Shown here piece after piece: positions 51,662 through 62,100 of a stretch of 64,000 bases of DNA (the first letter of the stretch is position 1; every line of letters starts with the position of its first letter). A model generated the notes under the pieces. That model did not search any database. It saw only the letters and a list, made by a program, of their open reading frames with translations, and had not been told where the DNA came from. This DNA comes from Luteolibacter luteus (GTDB taxonomy: Bacteria > Verrucomicrobiota > Verrucomicrobiia > Verrucomicrobiales > Akkermansiaceae). Location of the stretch: contig NZ_CP051774.1 in the NCBI RefSeq assembly GCF_012913485.1, forward strand, positions 496,001 through 560,000. The letters are read 5' to 3'. Position numbers and translations under genes: made by a program.

Positions 51662-54484
51662 ATGAAATATCTCCTTCCACTCCTAGCCACCACCGCTTTG
51701 TCCGGGCTCGCCTTAGCGGCTGCACCACCCGATTCCGGAGCCGTGCCCGAAGGGATCGCCGCTTCCGACTGGTCCGGCATCCGCGCTGCCCATGAAGCGA
51801 GCCGGCATGCTCCGCACCGGCAGGACAATGGGCACCTGGTCACCCGCAATCCTGGACAACAGTGGCTCGCAGAGTTCGATGGCAAGGGTTTCACCGTCAC
51901 TCCTGACCACGGCGACTGGACTTGGGGCCTCGACTTGACCGGATATGGAAACCACACGCTTTCCTCCGCCTCGTCCCCCGCGCAACTCCGCTACGAAGGC
52001 GGGAAAATCACCTGCCAGCGGGACGAGAACCTTACCGAATGGTTCATCAACGACACCCGGGGCTTGGAACAAGGCTGGAATCTCCAAAAGCGTCCGGAAC
52101 GCACCGATCAGGATGGCCCCCTTCAGCTCCATCTATCCAATCGCGGTGGCATCCGTCCTCAAATCTCCGCCGAAGGAGACTGTGTTTCCTTCCAACGGGA
52201 AGACGGCAGCAGCGCCCTGACCTACGGTGGGCTGAAGGCATGGGACGCCGATGGAAAGAAGCTTTCCGTCCGCTTCGAGCAGGCCGGGGAAGGTGACATC
52301 CGGATCTTGGTCGAGGATCAAACAGCCCGCTACCCGATCACCATCGATCCCGTTGTCCAACAGGCGCGACTAGCCGCCAGCAACGCCGGATTAAGCGACT
52401 ATTTCGGATCAGCCGTAGCGACTTCCGGAAACACCGTGGTGGTGGCAGCGCGCAACGAGGATAGTTCCGCCATCGGCGTAAACGGCGACCAAACGAACAA
52501 TGCCGCGCCGGAGTCCGGGGCGGTCTACGTTTTTGTCCGCGCGAACGGGGTATGGGTCCAGCAAGCGTATCTCAAGGCCAGCAACACCGGGGCCGGAGAC
52601 CAGTTCGGCCGCTCCGTGGCTATTTCAGGCGACACGCTGGTCGTCGGCGCACGCGACGAAGATAGCGCTTCGATCGGTGTAAATGGCGATCAGTCAAGCA
52701 ATGCCGCGACGAACTCGGGGGCGGTCTACGTCTTCACCCGCACCGGCGCCACTTGGAGCCAGCAGGCCTACCTCAAGGCAAACAATGCCGAAGGCGGATT
52801 TGTTATTGGCGATTGCTTCGGCGCTTCCGTGGCGGTGTCGGGCGACACCGTGGTCGTGGGAGCTCCAGAAGAAGACAGCGCTGCCACCGGCGTCAACGGG
52901 GATGCGAGCAACAACTCGGCCGACGGGTCAGGGGCCGCCTACGTCTTCGTCCGCAGCGGCTCGAATTGGAGCCAGCAAGCTTACCTGAAAGCCAGCAATA
53001 CGAATACTGCCGATCTATTTGGCGGTGAAGTGGCGATCTCCGGTGACACCGTGGTAGTCGGAGCTTCCCGCGAGCGAAGTGCCGCCACCGGCGTGAACGG
53101 CGACCAATCGAACAACAGTGTCTTCGGGGCCGGTGCTGCCTACGTCTTCACCCGCAGCGGCACGGCGTGGAGCCAGCAAGCTTACCTCAAAGCCAGCAAC
53201 ACTGCAGTAGCCTCACCCGGCAACAGCGTGGGCTACCTCTTCGGAAGTTCAGTGGCGATTTCAGGCGACACGGTGGTCGTTGGCTCCCCTGGTGAAGAAA
53301 GTGCAGCTACCGGTGTGAATGGCGACCAGACCAGCAAAGCGGCCCTTAGTTCAGGCGCTGCCTATGTTTTCGCCCGCAGCGGCACTGCATGGGCCCAACA
53401 AGCCTACCTTAAAGCCAGCAACACCGGGACCTCTGACAATTTCGGAGTTTCCGTGGGGATCTCGGGCGACAAGCTGATCGTAGGCGCCGTCTTTGAAAGC
53501 AGTGATGCAACCGGCGTGGATGGTGACCAGATCAGCAACGCTGCCGGTGCCTCCGGAGCCGCCTACATCTTCAACCGCAGTGGGACCACATGGACCCAGC
53601 AGTCCTATCTCAAGGCCAGCGACACCGCCCAAAGTGCCTCTTTCGGCTCGTCGGTGGGAATCTCCCCCAGGACCGCTGTCGTGGGTGCATTCCAGCCTGA
53701 TATCTACGTCAATCCCACAACCAACATCACCCATACGGGAGCGGCCTATACCTTCAATATCGATCCCGCTCCTGAAATTTCAATCCGCCAGGCTGAAGCC
53801 AGCCTTCCAAACGGCGCGACCAAACCGGTAGGGATCTTCGTGGTCGGCACCTCGACCGAGGTCACCTTCGACCTCCTGAACCTGGGAGTCGATCCCCTCA
53901 CCCTGACGGGCACTCCGAAGGTCGCCCTGACCGGCAGCAGCGACTTCACCGTCTCCACCCAGCCTTCCAGTCCTGTCGGTGACTCGGGACAAACTCTTTT
54001 CAAGGTGAGTTTCGCTCCGACCAGCCAAGGTCCTAAGGCGGCGTCCCTGTCCATCTCCAGCAACGACGCTAACAACTCCTCCTTTGTCATCCAGCTGACG
54101 GGCACCGGCCTCACCTACACCACCGACACCGATGGCGACGGCCTGGACGACGCCACCGAATTCACCATGGCACCCCTGGGCTTCGATTGGCAGACACACC
54201 AAGGCGCTCTCGCAACCGCCTATCTTGCCAGCTTGAACGGGCCGGGCTTCTACGATGCAGCGCAGATCCAAGCCCTACATCCCGGAACATCCTTGCTCGC
54301 CAAGGATCCGGTCAGCAACCGGTTCAAGCTGACGGCACAATGGGAGAAATCCACCGATCTCGCGGAATTCCTCGCCTTCCCGGCACCGGCAGATTCCTCC
54401 GTCTCGATCAGCCCTTCAGGCGGCGTCGAATTCGAATTCGCATCCCCTGAGTCGGCCGGGTTCTTCCGGATCAACCAAGATTGA
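51662..54484 (+). CDS. large secreted FG-GAP beta-propeller protein with choice-of-anchor D domain, copy 1
   Basis: A 940-residue exported protein. A signal peptide (MKYLLPLLATTALSGLALAAAP) precedes an N-terminal domain (residues 30-225) seen also in the next gene (SDWSGIRAAHEASRH, NPGQQWLAEFDGKGFTVTP). Seven repeats of about 67 residues follow (SNTG...DQFG-x-SVAISGDTLVVGA ... GVNGDQ ... YVFTR), a full FG-GAP beta propeller with acidic calcium-type loops. Then come a choice-of-anchor D type (HYDIN-like) domain (SSDFTVSTQPSSPV), a DTDGDGLDDATEF calcium loop and a short tail. The start at 51662 is used to place the signal peptide. Confidence 0.88.
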   Translation: MKYLLPLLATTALSGLALAAAPPDSGAVPEGIAASDWSGIRAAHEASRHAPHRQDNGHLVTRNPGQQWLAEFDGKGFTVTPDHGDWTWGLDLTGYGNHTLSSASSPAQLRYEGGKITCQRDENLTEWFINDTRGLEQGWNLQKRPERTDQDGPLQLHLSNRGGIRPQISAEGDCVSFQREDGSSALTYGGLKAWDADGKKLSVRFEQAGEGDIRILVEDQTARYPITIDPVVQQARLAASNAGLSDYFGSAVATSGNTVVVAARNEDSSAIGVNGDQTNNAAPESGAVYVFVRANGVWVQQAYLKASNTGAGDQFGRSVAISGDTLVVGARDEDSASIGVNGDQSSNAATNSGAVYVFTRTGATWSQQAYLKANNAEGGFVIGDCFGASVAVSGDTVVVGAPEEDSAATGVNGDASNNSADGSGAAYVFVRSGSNWSQQAYLKASNTNTADLFGGEVAISGDTVVVGASRERSAATGVNGDQSNNSVFGAGAAYVFTRSGTAWSQQAYLKASNTAVASPGNSVGYLFGSSVAISGDTVVVGSPGEESAATGVNGDQTSKAALSSGAAYVFARSGTAWAQQAYLKASNTGTSDNFGVSVGISGDKLIVGAVFESSDATGVDGDQISNAAGASGAAYIFNRSGTTWTQQSYLKASDTAQSASFGSSVGISPRTAVVGAFQPDIYVNPTTNITHTGAAYTFNIDPAPEISIRQAEASLPNGATKPVGIFVVGTSTEVTFDLLNLGVDPLTLTGTPKVALTGSSDFTVSTQPSSPVGDSGQTLFKVSFAPTSQGPKAASLSISSNDANNSSFVIQLTGTGLTYTTDTDGDGLDDATEFTMAPLGFDWQTHQGALATAYLASLNGPGFYDAAQIQALHPGTSLLAKDPVSNRFKLTAQWEKSTDLAEFLAFPAPADSSVSISPSGGVEFEFASPESAGFFRINQD
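52376..53764 (+). repeat. seven in-frame FG-GAP repeats (about 200 bp each)
   Basis: Seven coding units of roughly 195-225 bp, each starting AlaSerAsn-x-x-x-x-x-x-PheGly and ending with a Trp-x-GlnGln-x-TyrLeuLys turn. They are similar enough at the DNA level for unequal crossing over; the fifth unit is longer, with an insertion (VASPGNSVG), and the last is degenerate. Confidence 0.85.
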
Positions 54485-54528
54485 AACCCCGGGCATCAGG
54501 CACCTTGCATCCATCCTTTTTGCTTCCC

Positions 54529-57315
54529 ATGAAAACTCTCCTTCCCCTCCTGGCGCTTGCGTTCTCCAGCATTGGCTGGGCCGCCACGCAGCCAAATCCG
54601 GGCCCCGCTCCCGAAGGCATCACCTCTTCCGACTGGGCCGGAATCCATGCGGCCTACGAAGCCAGCCGCCACGGAATCCGGCGCATGCCGGACGGCAGTC
54701 TCCTCGCCCGGAATCCCGGCCAACAGTGGCGCACGGAATTTGACGGCGAAGGCTTCACCGTCACTCCCGATCAAGGTGAATGGACCTGGGGCCTGGAGCT
54801 GACGGGCTATGGCAATCGCAAGCTTGCTGACAAGTCCCCGCAATCCCAACTTCGGGAGGAGGGAGGAAAAATCACCTGCCGGCGCGATGACAACCTCACC
54901 GAATGGTTCATCAATGATCGCCGCGGCCTCGAACAGGGCTGGGATATCCAGCAACGCCCGGAGCGGGACGATCCGGGATCTCCCTTGCTTCTCGAACTGT
55001 CCACCCGTGGCAGCATCCATCCCGAAGTTTCTCCCGGGAGCGACAGCGTTTCTTTCATCGAAGAACGCGGCAGCAAGGTACTGACCTATGGAGGGCTGAA
55101 AGCTTGGGATGCCACCGGCCGTGAGCTCCACGTCCACTTCGAACAGGCTGGTGAAGATGGGATCCGCATTGCTGTCGATGACCAGAATGCCCGCTACCCG
55201 ATCACCGTGGATCCCATCGCCCGGCAGGCATCCCTGAAGGCGAGCAATCCGGAGCAGGACGACCGGTTTGGCTATCAGGTTGCCATATCCGGTGACACGG
55301 TGGCTGTCAGTGCTGTCGGCGAGTCTAGCAATGCCACTGGCGTGGATGGTGATCAGGCCAATAACGCTGCCTCCCGCTCCGGTGCCGTCTACATCTTCAC
55401 CCGCACCGGTGCGACATGGACCCAGCAGGCTTATTTGAAAGCCAGCAACACCGACGCGGCCGACCAATTCGGATACAGCCTCGCGTTTTCCGGTGACACC
55501 TTGGCCGTAGGCGCTTTCGCCGAGCGCAGCGCGGCCACCGGCGTGAATGGCGACCAGACGAACAACACCACTTCCGGTGCCGGCGCCGTCTACATCTTCA
55601 CCCGCACCGGTGCGACATGGACTCAGCAGGCTTACCTGAAGGCCAGCAACACCGGGCCCGAGGACCAGTTTGGTACAAGCGTGGCGATCTCCGGTGAGAC
55701 TTTGGTCGTCGGAGCTCCTTTCGAAGACGGAGGAGCCACCGGCGTGAATGGCGACCAGTCGATCGTCGGGACTGCCGGAACCGGTGCGGCCTATGTCTTC
55801 GTGCGCAGCGGCGCAACGTGGACCCAGCAGGCCTACCTCAAAGCCAGCAATGCTGAAGGTCAGCCTTCTACCCCGGGCGGAGGAGCCGGTGATGTATTCG
55901 GAGCTTCGGTGGCGATCTCGGGTGATACCGTCATCGTCGGGGCTTCTCACGAACGCAGCGCGGCTACCGGCGTGAATGGCGATCAGAGCAGCAATACAGC
56001 TTACTCAGCCGGTGCAGCTTACGTCTTCGTGCGCAGCGGTACCGACTGGTCCCAGCAAGCTTACCTGAAGGCAAGCAATACGGAAACCAATGACATGTTC
56101 GGCACCAGCGTGGCGATCTCCGGAGACACGGCGATCGTAGGAGCTCCCAATGAGGACAGCGAAGCCACGGGCGTGAATGGCAACCAAGCAGGCGAAGGCG
56201 TCTACAATAGCGGTGCCGCCTATGTCTTCAGCCGCAGTGGCGTGACGTGGACGCAGCAGGCCTATCTGAAAGCTGGCACCGCGCTCCCGGACCGCGGTTT
56301 CGGATGGTCCTTGGCCAGTTCGGGCGATACCTTGATCGTCGGCGCTTACTCCCCTTGGAACAACGCGAACACCGGTGCCGTCTGCGTCTTCAGCCGCACG
56401 GGCACCGTGTGGAGTCCCCAAGCTCAACTCGATCTTCCCCTGATCAGCACGGCAACAGGTTTCGGATCCTCCGTTGCGATTTCCGGCAATCTCGCGGTAG
56501 CCGGAGCTCCTGAGAAGAGTAATGTTTCCGACACCGGTATCACCACCTCGAAGGCCGGCTCAGCCTATACCATCGATCTCAATGTCGATGTGCTGCCGCC
56601 CGCCATCTCCGTCAAACAGGGAGGAGTCGACTACGCAAAGGGAGCGACAAAGTGGTTCGGCTTCGTAGCAGAGGGCGACTCTTTCGATAACCCGTTCAGT
56701 GTGTCCAATCTCGGCCAAGCCGATCTCATTCTGACCGGCACCCCGAAGGTGGTCATCACGGGCAGCAGCGACTTCACCGTGACCCAGCAGCCCGACAGCC
56801 CCGTTAGCGGCTCCACGGGAAGCACCACCTTCAACGTGCGCTTCGCCCCCACCAGCGGAGGGAGCAAGTCGGCGCTACTGTCCATTGCAAGCAATGACGG
56901 AATCGATGCTCCCTTTGTCATCAATCTTACCGGCGGCGGCTTGTCCTACACCATCGACACGGACGGGGACGGCCTGAGCGATGCAATGGAACTGAAGACC
57001 TCGGCATTGGGCTTCAATTGGCAGGTGAAGCAAACCGCCTCCGTGAATGCCTACCTCGCCAGCGCGAACCGGGCCGGGCGCTACGCTGAGAGCCAAGTGC
57101 ACGCACTTCGCTTGGGTGCTACGCAAGTGACCAAGGATCAAGCTAGCGGCCGCATCAAGTTGACGACCCACTGGCAAAAATCCACGAACCTTGTCGACTT
57201 CTTCGACCTTGCCGCCCCGGCTGGTTCCCAAGTCTCGATCAATCCTTCGGGTGGCATCGAATTCGAATTCCCATCTCCGGACGACGCCGCGTTCCTGAAG
57301 GTCGAATCAGAATAG
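54529..57315 (+). CDS. large secreted FG-GAP beta-propeller protein with choice-of-anchor D domain, copy 2
   Basis: A 928-residue paralogue of the preceding gene with the same order of parts: signal peptide (MKTLLPLLALAFSSIGWAA), the shared N-terminal domain (ITSSDWAGIHAAYEASRH), seven FG-GAP repeats, an anchor-D-like domain (SSDFTVTQQPDSPVS) and DTDGDGLSDAMEL. The start at 54529 lies 45 bases after the first gene's stop, so the two form one transcript. Such propellers often bind ligands or surfaces. An adhesive or surface role is possible; no enzyme motif is seen. Confidence 0.88.
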   Translation: MKTLLPLLALAFSSIGWAATQPNPGPAPEGITSSDWAGIHAAYEASRHGIRRMPDGSLLARNPGQQWRTEFDGEGFTVTPDQGEWTWGLELTGYGNRKLADKSPQSQLREEGGKITCRRDDNLTEWFINDRRGLEQGWDIQQRPERDDPGSPLLLELSTRGSIHPEVSPGSDSVSFIEERGSKVLTYGGLKAWDATGRELHVHFEQAGEDGIRIAVDDQNARYPITVDPIARQASLKASNPEQDDRFGYQVAISGDTVAVSAVGESSNATGVDGDQANNAASRSGAVYIFTRTGATWTQQAYLKASNTDAADQFGYSLAFSGDTLAVGAFAERSAATGVNGDQTNNTTSGAGAVYIFTRTGATWTQQAYLKASNTGPEDQFGTSVAISGETLVVGAPFEDGGATGVNGDQSIVGTAGTGAAYVFVRSGATWTQQAYLKASNAEGQPSTPGGGAGDVFGASVAISGDTVIVGASHERSAATGVNGDQSSNTAYSAGAAYVFVRSGTDWSQQAYLKASNTETNDMFGTSVAISGDTAIVGAPNEDSEATGVNGNQAGEGVYNSGAAYVFSRSGVTWTQQAYLKAGTALPDRGFGWSLASSGDTLIVGAYSPWNNANTGAVCVFSRTGTVWSPQAQLDLPLISTATGFGSSVAISGNLAVAGAPEKSNVSDTGITTSKAGSAYTIDLNVDVLPPAISVKQGGVDYAKGATKWFGFVAEGDSFDNPFSVSNLGQADLILTGTPKVVITGSSDFTVTQQPDSPVSGSTGSTTFNVRFAPTSGGSKSALLSIASNDGIDAPFVINLTGGGLSYTIDTDGDGLSDAMELKTSALGFNWQVKQTASVNAYLASANRAGRYAESQVHALRLGATQVTKDQASGRIKLTTHWQKSTNLVDFFDLAAPAGSQVSINPSGGIEFEFPSPDDAAFLKVESE
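55240..56589 (+). repeat. seven in-frame FG-GAP repeats in copy 2
   Basis: The same repeat type as in copy 1, seven units from AlaSerAsnProGlu to the end of the last strand. The first three are very alike in length (67 residues), the fourth has an insertion (GQPSTPGGGAG), and the last two are short and divergent. The degenerate final units are in the same place as in copy 1, which points to duplication of the whole gene, not of repeats alone. Confidence 0.85.
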
Positions 57316-57321
57316 GAAGCA

Positions 57322-57346
57322 AGGACGTCCCCACGCGGGACGTCCT
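57322..57346. terminator. hairpin between the FG-GAP operon and cinA
   Basis: A perfect 10-bp stem (AGGACGTCCC / GGGACGTCCT) with loop CACGC lies between the end of the second FG-GAP gene and the stop of the convergent cinA gene. It has no T tract, so it is a hairpin terminator candidate acting in either direction. Confidence 0.6.
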
Positions 57347-58590
57347 CAAGCGTGAGGCATTTTCAGAACGATCTTCCTCACTCCATCCAAAGCGGACTGG
57401 CTCGTGGCGATTTTGAAATCCTTCCGGTTGCGGGGATGGATCTGTTTCACGGCCACGGTCGGTCGGCCTTTGGCTGCCCACGCGATCCACACGGTGCCCG
57501 CCGGCTTGTCCGGCGTGCCACCATCGGGTCCGGCGATGCCGGTGACCGCCACGGCGATGTCTGCTCCGCTCACGCGGAGCGCACCATCGGCCATGGAGAG
57601 AGCCACTGGCTCGCTCACCGCGCCATGCGCGTCTAATAAAGCCTGCGGCACTCCCAGAATGTCGCGCTTCGCTTCATTCGCATAAGTGATGAAGCCATGT
57701 GTGAACACCGCACTGCTACCGGGGACATCCGTCACCCGATTTGAGATCAATCCGCCGGTGCAACTCTCCGCGGTCGCCAGCTTCAAGCCTTGCCGGGTCA
57801 AGAGACGTACTACGGTCGCTTCCAGTGACGAACCGTCATCGGAGAAGATCTGCCTCGCAAAGCTGGCCTCGGCAATCTTACGGCCAGCCTCTATCGCAGC
57901 TTCGTCCCCGATCAGCCGCAGATCAACTTCTCCCACCCGCGCGCAGTAGCCGACCTCGAGATCCGGAATCTCCGCCAGCTTGGCATCGACCTCCTGCTGC
58001 AGGTCGCTCTCCCCTACCCCGGCAATCTTCAACTCCAGCATGCCTGGCGGCTTGGCGAGCCCGGCCAGCGCCACGATCCGCGGCGCCACTTCCTCCCGAA
58101 ACATCGGATAGAGTTCGCGCGGTGGTCCGGGCAGCAGGAAAACGGCGCAATTCGCCGCGCCGTTCAGACGTGGCGGCACGTAGATTCCCGGCGCGGTGCC
58201 GTTGGCATTTGGCAACACGTCCGCTCCCACCAGCACCTGCGCTTGCTTGCGGTTCACCTCCGCCATCACCTTGTTCCGGATGGCGAAAAAGGCCTCCAGT
58301 GAACGCATCGCTGCCTCATCCTCGATCAATTCAGCTCCCAGCACTTCGGCAGCAGCCTCGCGGGTGAGATCGTCACTCGTGGGCCCGAGGCCGCCGGTAA
58401 TGATCACGACATCCGCCCGGGAAACGCACTCGCGCAACGCCTGCGTGATGGCATCACCATCCGGCACCGTGGTCAGTCGCTGGATGCGGAAGCCCAGCTT
58501 GAAAAGCTCTTCACCGAACCACTTGCCGTGGGTGTTGAGGACAGTGCCGAGCAAGAGCTCGGTCCCGGTGTTCAGGATTTCGATGCGCAC
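57346..58590 (-). CDS. cinA: CinA (ADP-ribose / NMN-type nucleotidase, two-domain)
   Basis: A 414-residue protein of the competence/damage-inducible CinA family. The N-terminal COG1058 domain has EILNTGTELLLGTVLNTHG and TGGLGPTSDDLTRE. The C-terminal PncC-type NMN deamidase domain carries ESCTGGLISNRVT and VTGIAGPDGGTPDKPAGTVW. Known members hydrolyse ADP-ribose and deamidate NMN in NAD salvage. It follows rsfS on the same strand, separated by 51 bases. Confidence 0.94.
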   Translation of the reverse strand: MRIEILNTGTELLLGTVLNTHGKWFGEELFKLGFRIQRLTTVPDGDAITQALRECVSRADVVIITGGLGPTSDDLTREAAAEVLGAELIEDEAAMRSLEAFFAIRNKVMAEVNRKQAQVLVGADVLPNANGTAPGIYVPPRLNGAANCAVFLLPGPPRELYPMFREEVAPRIVALAGLAKPPGMLELKIAGVGESDLQQEVDAKLAEIPDLEVGYCARVGEVDLRLIGDEAAIEAGRKIAEASFARQIFSDDGSSLEATVVRLLTRQGLKLATAESCTGGLISNRVTDVPGSSAVFTHGFITYANEAKRDILGVPQALLDAHGAVSEPVALSMADGALRVSGADIAVAVTGIAGPDGGTPDKPAGTVWIAWAAKGRPTVAVKQIHPRNRKDFKIATSQSALDGVRKIVLKMPHA

Positions 58591-58641
58591 GGCCGAGACA
58601 GAAGACGAGCCGGGCAGGAGCGCAAGCGCAGAGAGCGCCCT

Positions 58642-58995
58642 TTATGCCTTCCAATCGACCTCCTTGGCGTCTGCCCAGAGATCTTCGAGGCCGTAGAAAT
58701 CGCGCAACTCCTCGTGCATCACATGAACCATCACGTCGATATAATCGAGCACCACCCAGCGGGTATCGGCATTTCCTTCCGCATTGGCGGGCTTGTTGCC
58801 GTGTTGCTCTTCCACATTGCCGCGGATATCCCGCAGGATGGCGCGGAGGTGAGGCATCGAGGAACCGGAGCAGACGATCATGAAATCGGTCAGATTCGAC
58901 AGCCCGCGGAGATCCCAGACGCGGATCTTCTCCGCCTGGATTTCGTCTGCCGCTTTTGCGCAAGCCTTTGCCAATTCAAGTCCGTCGATCGCCAT
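58642..58995 (-). CDS. rsfS: ribosomal silencing factor RsfS
   Basis: Binds L14 of the large subunit and blocks joining of subunits when nutrients are low. The sequence KIRVWDLRGLSNLTDFMIVCSGSS and WVVLDYIDVMVHVMHEELRDFYGLEDLWADA are the family's two core blocks. The start at 58995 (MAIDGLEL) gives a typical 117 residues; an upstream ATG at 59046 adds a basic leader unlike the family. It is translated before cinA. Confidence 0.95.
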   Translation of the reverse strand: MAIDGLELAKACAKAADEIQAEKIRVWDLRGLSNLTDFMIVCSGSSMPHLRAILRDIRGNVEEQHGNKPANAEGNADTRWVVLDYIDVMVHVMHEELRDFYGLEDLWADAKEVDWKA

Positions 58996-59118
58996 AAAGT
59001 CCCCTGCCGGGGCGCGGAGCCTAGCTCGTCCGGCGGACTTGGCCAATCAATTTAAGGCACCGCTTTCCGCCGCTTTCTTCCCTTCCCTTTGCCCCCGGAC
59101 CTTTCCTATATCCTCATC

Positions 59119-62100
59119 ATGAGAAAAAGCCTCATCTCCCTGCTGTTTGTCCTGCCTCTGGGAGCGGCGGACCTAGAATTCAAGGAGGCGTTTGCCGATC
59201 CGGCGACGCGCCAGGCCGCCCTGTCGAAGCTCGTGCCGCAGACCCGGGACTGGTTCTTCTACCACGCTCTCCATCAACAGCTTTCCGGGCAAGCCGACGC
59301 CTACCGCAAGACCATTGAGGCTTGGAAAGCCGCTTCCTCAACCGAAATCCTGATTCCCACCGATGGGCTGGAAATCCTCGAAAATCGGGAACTCCTTCTT
59401 CGATTCGACGCGGAACCCCGGAAATCCTCCGATGCCCTGATCCGGCAGCTCGATCTCAAGTTTGAGGACACCAAGCCCGATGCGCGAGCCGATGAGAAGC
59501 TCCCCGATCGTCTCGATCCTGCCCTGATCTCCGCACAGGCGTTTGAAAACATCGCGAACGCCCGCAATTCCGGCGAAGGTTACAAGAAATACTCCGAGGC
59601 CCGGCTGCTGGCCGAACTTGATCGCCTCGCGACCTTTGATGAGACCAAGCTGCGTTTCTTTCACCGCAGTTTGTCGCGGGCGGATCATCCCGGGATCGTC
59701 CCGCTCATTGTAAAAAACCTGCAGCTTTCTGGACCGGACAAGTTCGGGGAAAGGAAGATCCACCAACTCCTGACACGCGGGCAGATGGACGAGTTGCTCG
59801 CAGCGGTTCCTTCGCTGAGGAATGACGAGGCCTTCGCCGTCCGCTACCTCACGACCCTGCTGCCCGGTGCCGAGACGGATTTCGACCGGGATACCGCCGC
59901 CCATGCCGCACATCTGGCCGCCTGCAGGACTTTCGTTCTGGGTCTGCCGCCAGCCTTGAATTCCCTGAAAGCGCATGTCCTCTTCCATCACCTGAGACTC
60001 CAGCGGGAACTGGGACAATTTCCTCAGGAGGATCTCCTCACCTTCCTCCGTCTGCCCCGGTCAGTCGATAGCCTCTACCGTCTCCTGCCACCCGCCGCCG
60101 AGAATCCGGTGATCCAGCTCAGCGAAGACTTTCGGAAAGCCACCGGCTGCCCACCGGTCTATGACGACCGCCCCCTCGTGCAGGTTTACCTCCGGCATCT
60201 GCTGGGCACGATGGAGAGCTCGGATCCCTTCAAGGAGTTCATCGAAGAAGCACCCCTGCGCCAGATCCATGCCCGCGCGCGCCTCCTCGCCGGAGCAGAT
60301 CCCAACCGCTGGGGAGCCGTGCTTCATCCCGCCGAGGTCCAGGAACTCCAGAAGGAAACCCGCATTTCCTTCGCTCCCGGCCAGCAGGAGTTGCTCGGTG
60401 GAGATGCCGCGGTGAAGCTCACGCTGGATCTTAAAAACACGCCGGAACTCGCCGTGCGGGTCTTCGAGCTCGATCTGCCCGGCTGGATCGAACGCGAGGA
60501 AAGCGAGCCCTCTGTCGGCCTCGATCTTGAGGGACTAGTTCCTCATTTTGAAAGAAGCCTCCGCTTTGACCAGGCCCCGCTCCTGCTGCACCGCGAAGTA
60601 CTAGATCTACCGGAATTGACCGGACCGGGTGCTTGGATCGTGGAGTGTGTCTCGCGTGGAGTCGTCTCGCGGGCTTTGATCCGCAAGGGGCGACTGATCC
60701 CGTTCATCGAGCCCGCGGCACGCGGCCAGATCATACGTGTCTTTGACGAAAAAGGAAATCTGCTGACCGACGCCAGCGTCAGCATCGGCACCGAGACCTT
60801 CGCCGCCAAGGAAGAGGGCGGCATCTTCGTCCCGGACAAAGGGAGATCCGCGCGAAATACCGGCATCGTCCGCCACGGGAAGCTGGCCGTTCCGCTCGAA
60901 CTGCGCCCGCGCTTCGATGAAGTCTCGCTGGATGCGCGATTCCATGTCGATCGCGAGCAGCTTCTCGCCGATCAGGAGGCGAGCCTGAGCCTCCGCCTGC
61001 GTTTGAACAGCCATGGCCACGAGATCCCCCTGGAGTGGATCGAGAAACCCTCCATTGTCATGGAGGCGACCTTGGTCAACGGAACCAAGACCGAGCGGGT
61101 AATCAGCAGCGAGCTGAAGCTGGAGCCCGCCATGAGCATCCCCTTCCAGGTGCCGGCAAATGCCCGTGGCTTGAGACTGAAATTCACCGGCACCGTGACT
61201 CCGCACGATGGCGAAGATCCGGTGCCGGTCACCGCCGAGAAAAGCTATCAGCTCAATGGCATCCTCGGCAGCAGCAGGATCGCAGCGGGGCTTTTCACGA
61301 AGTCCACCGAGGGCTACCGCCTCGAAGTCCGTGGCCGCAATGGCGAGCCGCTTCCTTCTCGCCCGGTGAGCTTGGAGTTCCTGCATCGTGACTACGAGGA
61401 GTCCTTGCAACTCGAAGTCCGCACCGATGATAGCGGCAAGGTGGAGCTTGGCTCCCTGCCGGATATCGAAGTGGTGGAAGCAAAAGGCACCGGAATCGAC
61501 AGTGCCAGCCTACAGCCCGGCAATGAGGAGAGCTGGCACAAACGCCCGAGTCACCTGAACCTCGCTCTAGGCGAAGAAGCCCGCCTTCCCCTGACACGCC
61601 CCATGGAAAACCCGGACCGGACCCGCGTTTCCTTGGTCGAAACACGCGACGATGTGGTCGTGCGTGATCATTTCGACAAGCTCGCCTCCCAAGACGGTCT
61701 CCTCGTGGTGCGCGGACTCCCCGCAGGCGACTACTCGCTGACCATGGATGGGAGCAACATTCCGGTTCGAGTGTCGGGAGGACAGCTCCGCCAGCAACTG
61801 CTGGTTTCCACGTCGCGGATCGTGCCGCATCACTTGCCGGCGATGCCTTCGATCCACAGCGCGGCGCTCGCTGAAGGCTCACTGGTCCTTCATGTGAATG
61901 GTGCAGCTCCGGGAACCCGGGTTGCGCTCGTCGGCCGGAGATACCTCTACCACTGGCCGATGGGTAATGCGCTTCAACCCTTCGCCAATCCCGAACCCGA
62001 TAGCATCGTGCCGGACTTCATCGGCAACGATCTGCTGGAGGCCCGGAAGCTAAGCGATGAGCTGCGCTACATTCTCGACCGCCGCGCGGCCAAGAGCTAT

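Noticed and set aside
52376-53764. Regular 200-bp repeats considered as a CRISPR-like or satellite array
   Set aside because: The units are in-frame protein repeats with conserved beta-strand motifs and no short constant repeat with unique spacers.
54496-55950. Minus-strand frame of 484 codons opposite the second FG-GAP gene
   Set aside because: Its repeating pattern simply mirrors the plus-strand FG-GAP repeats.
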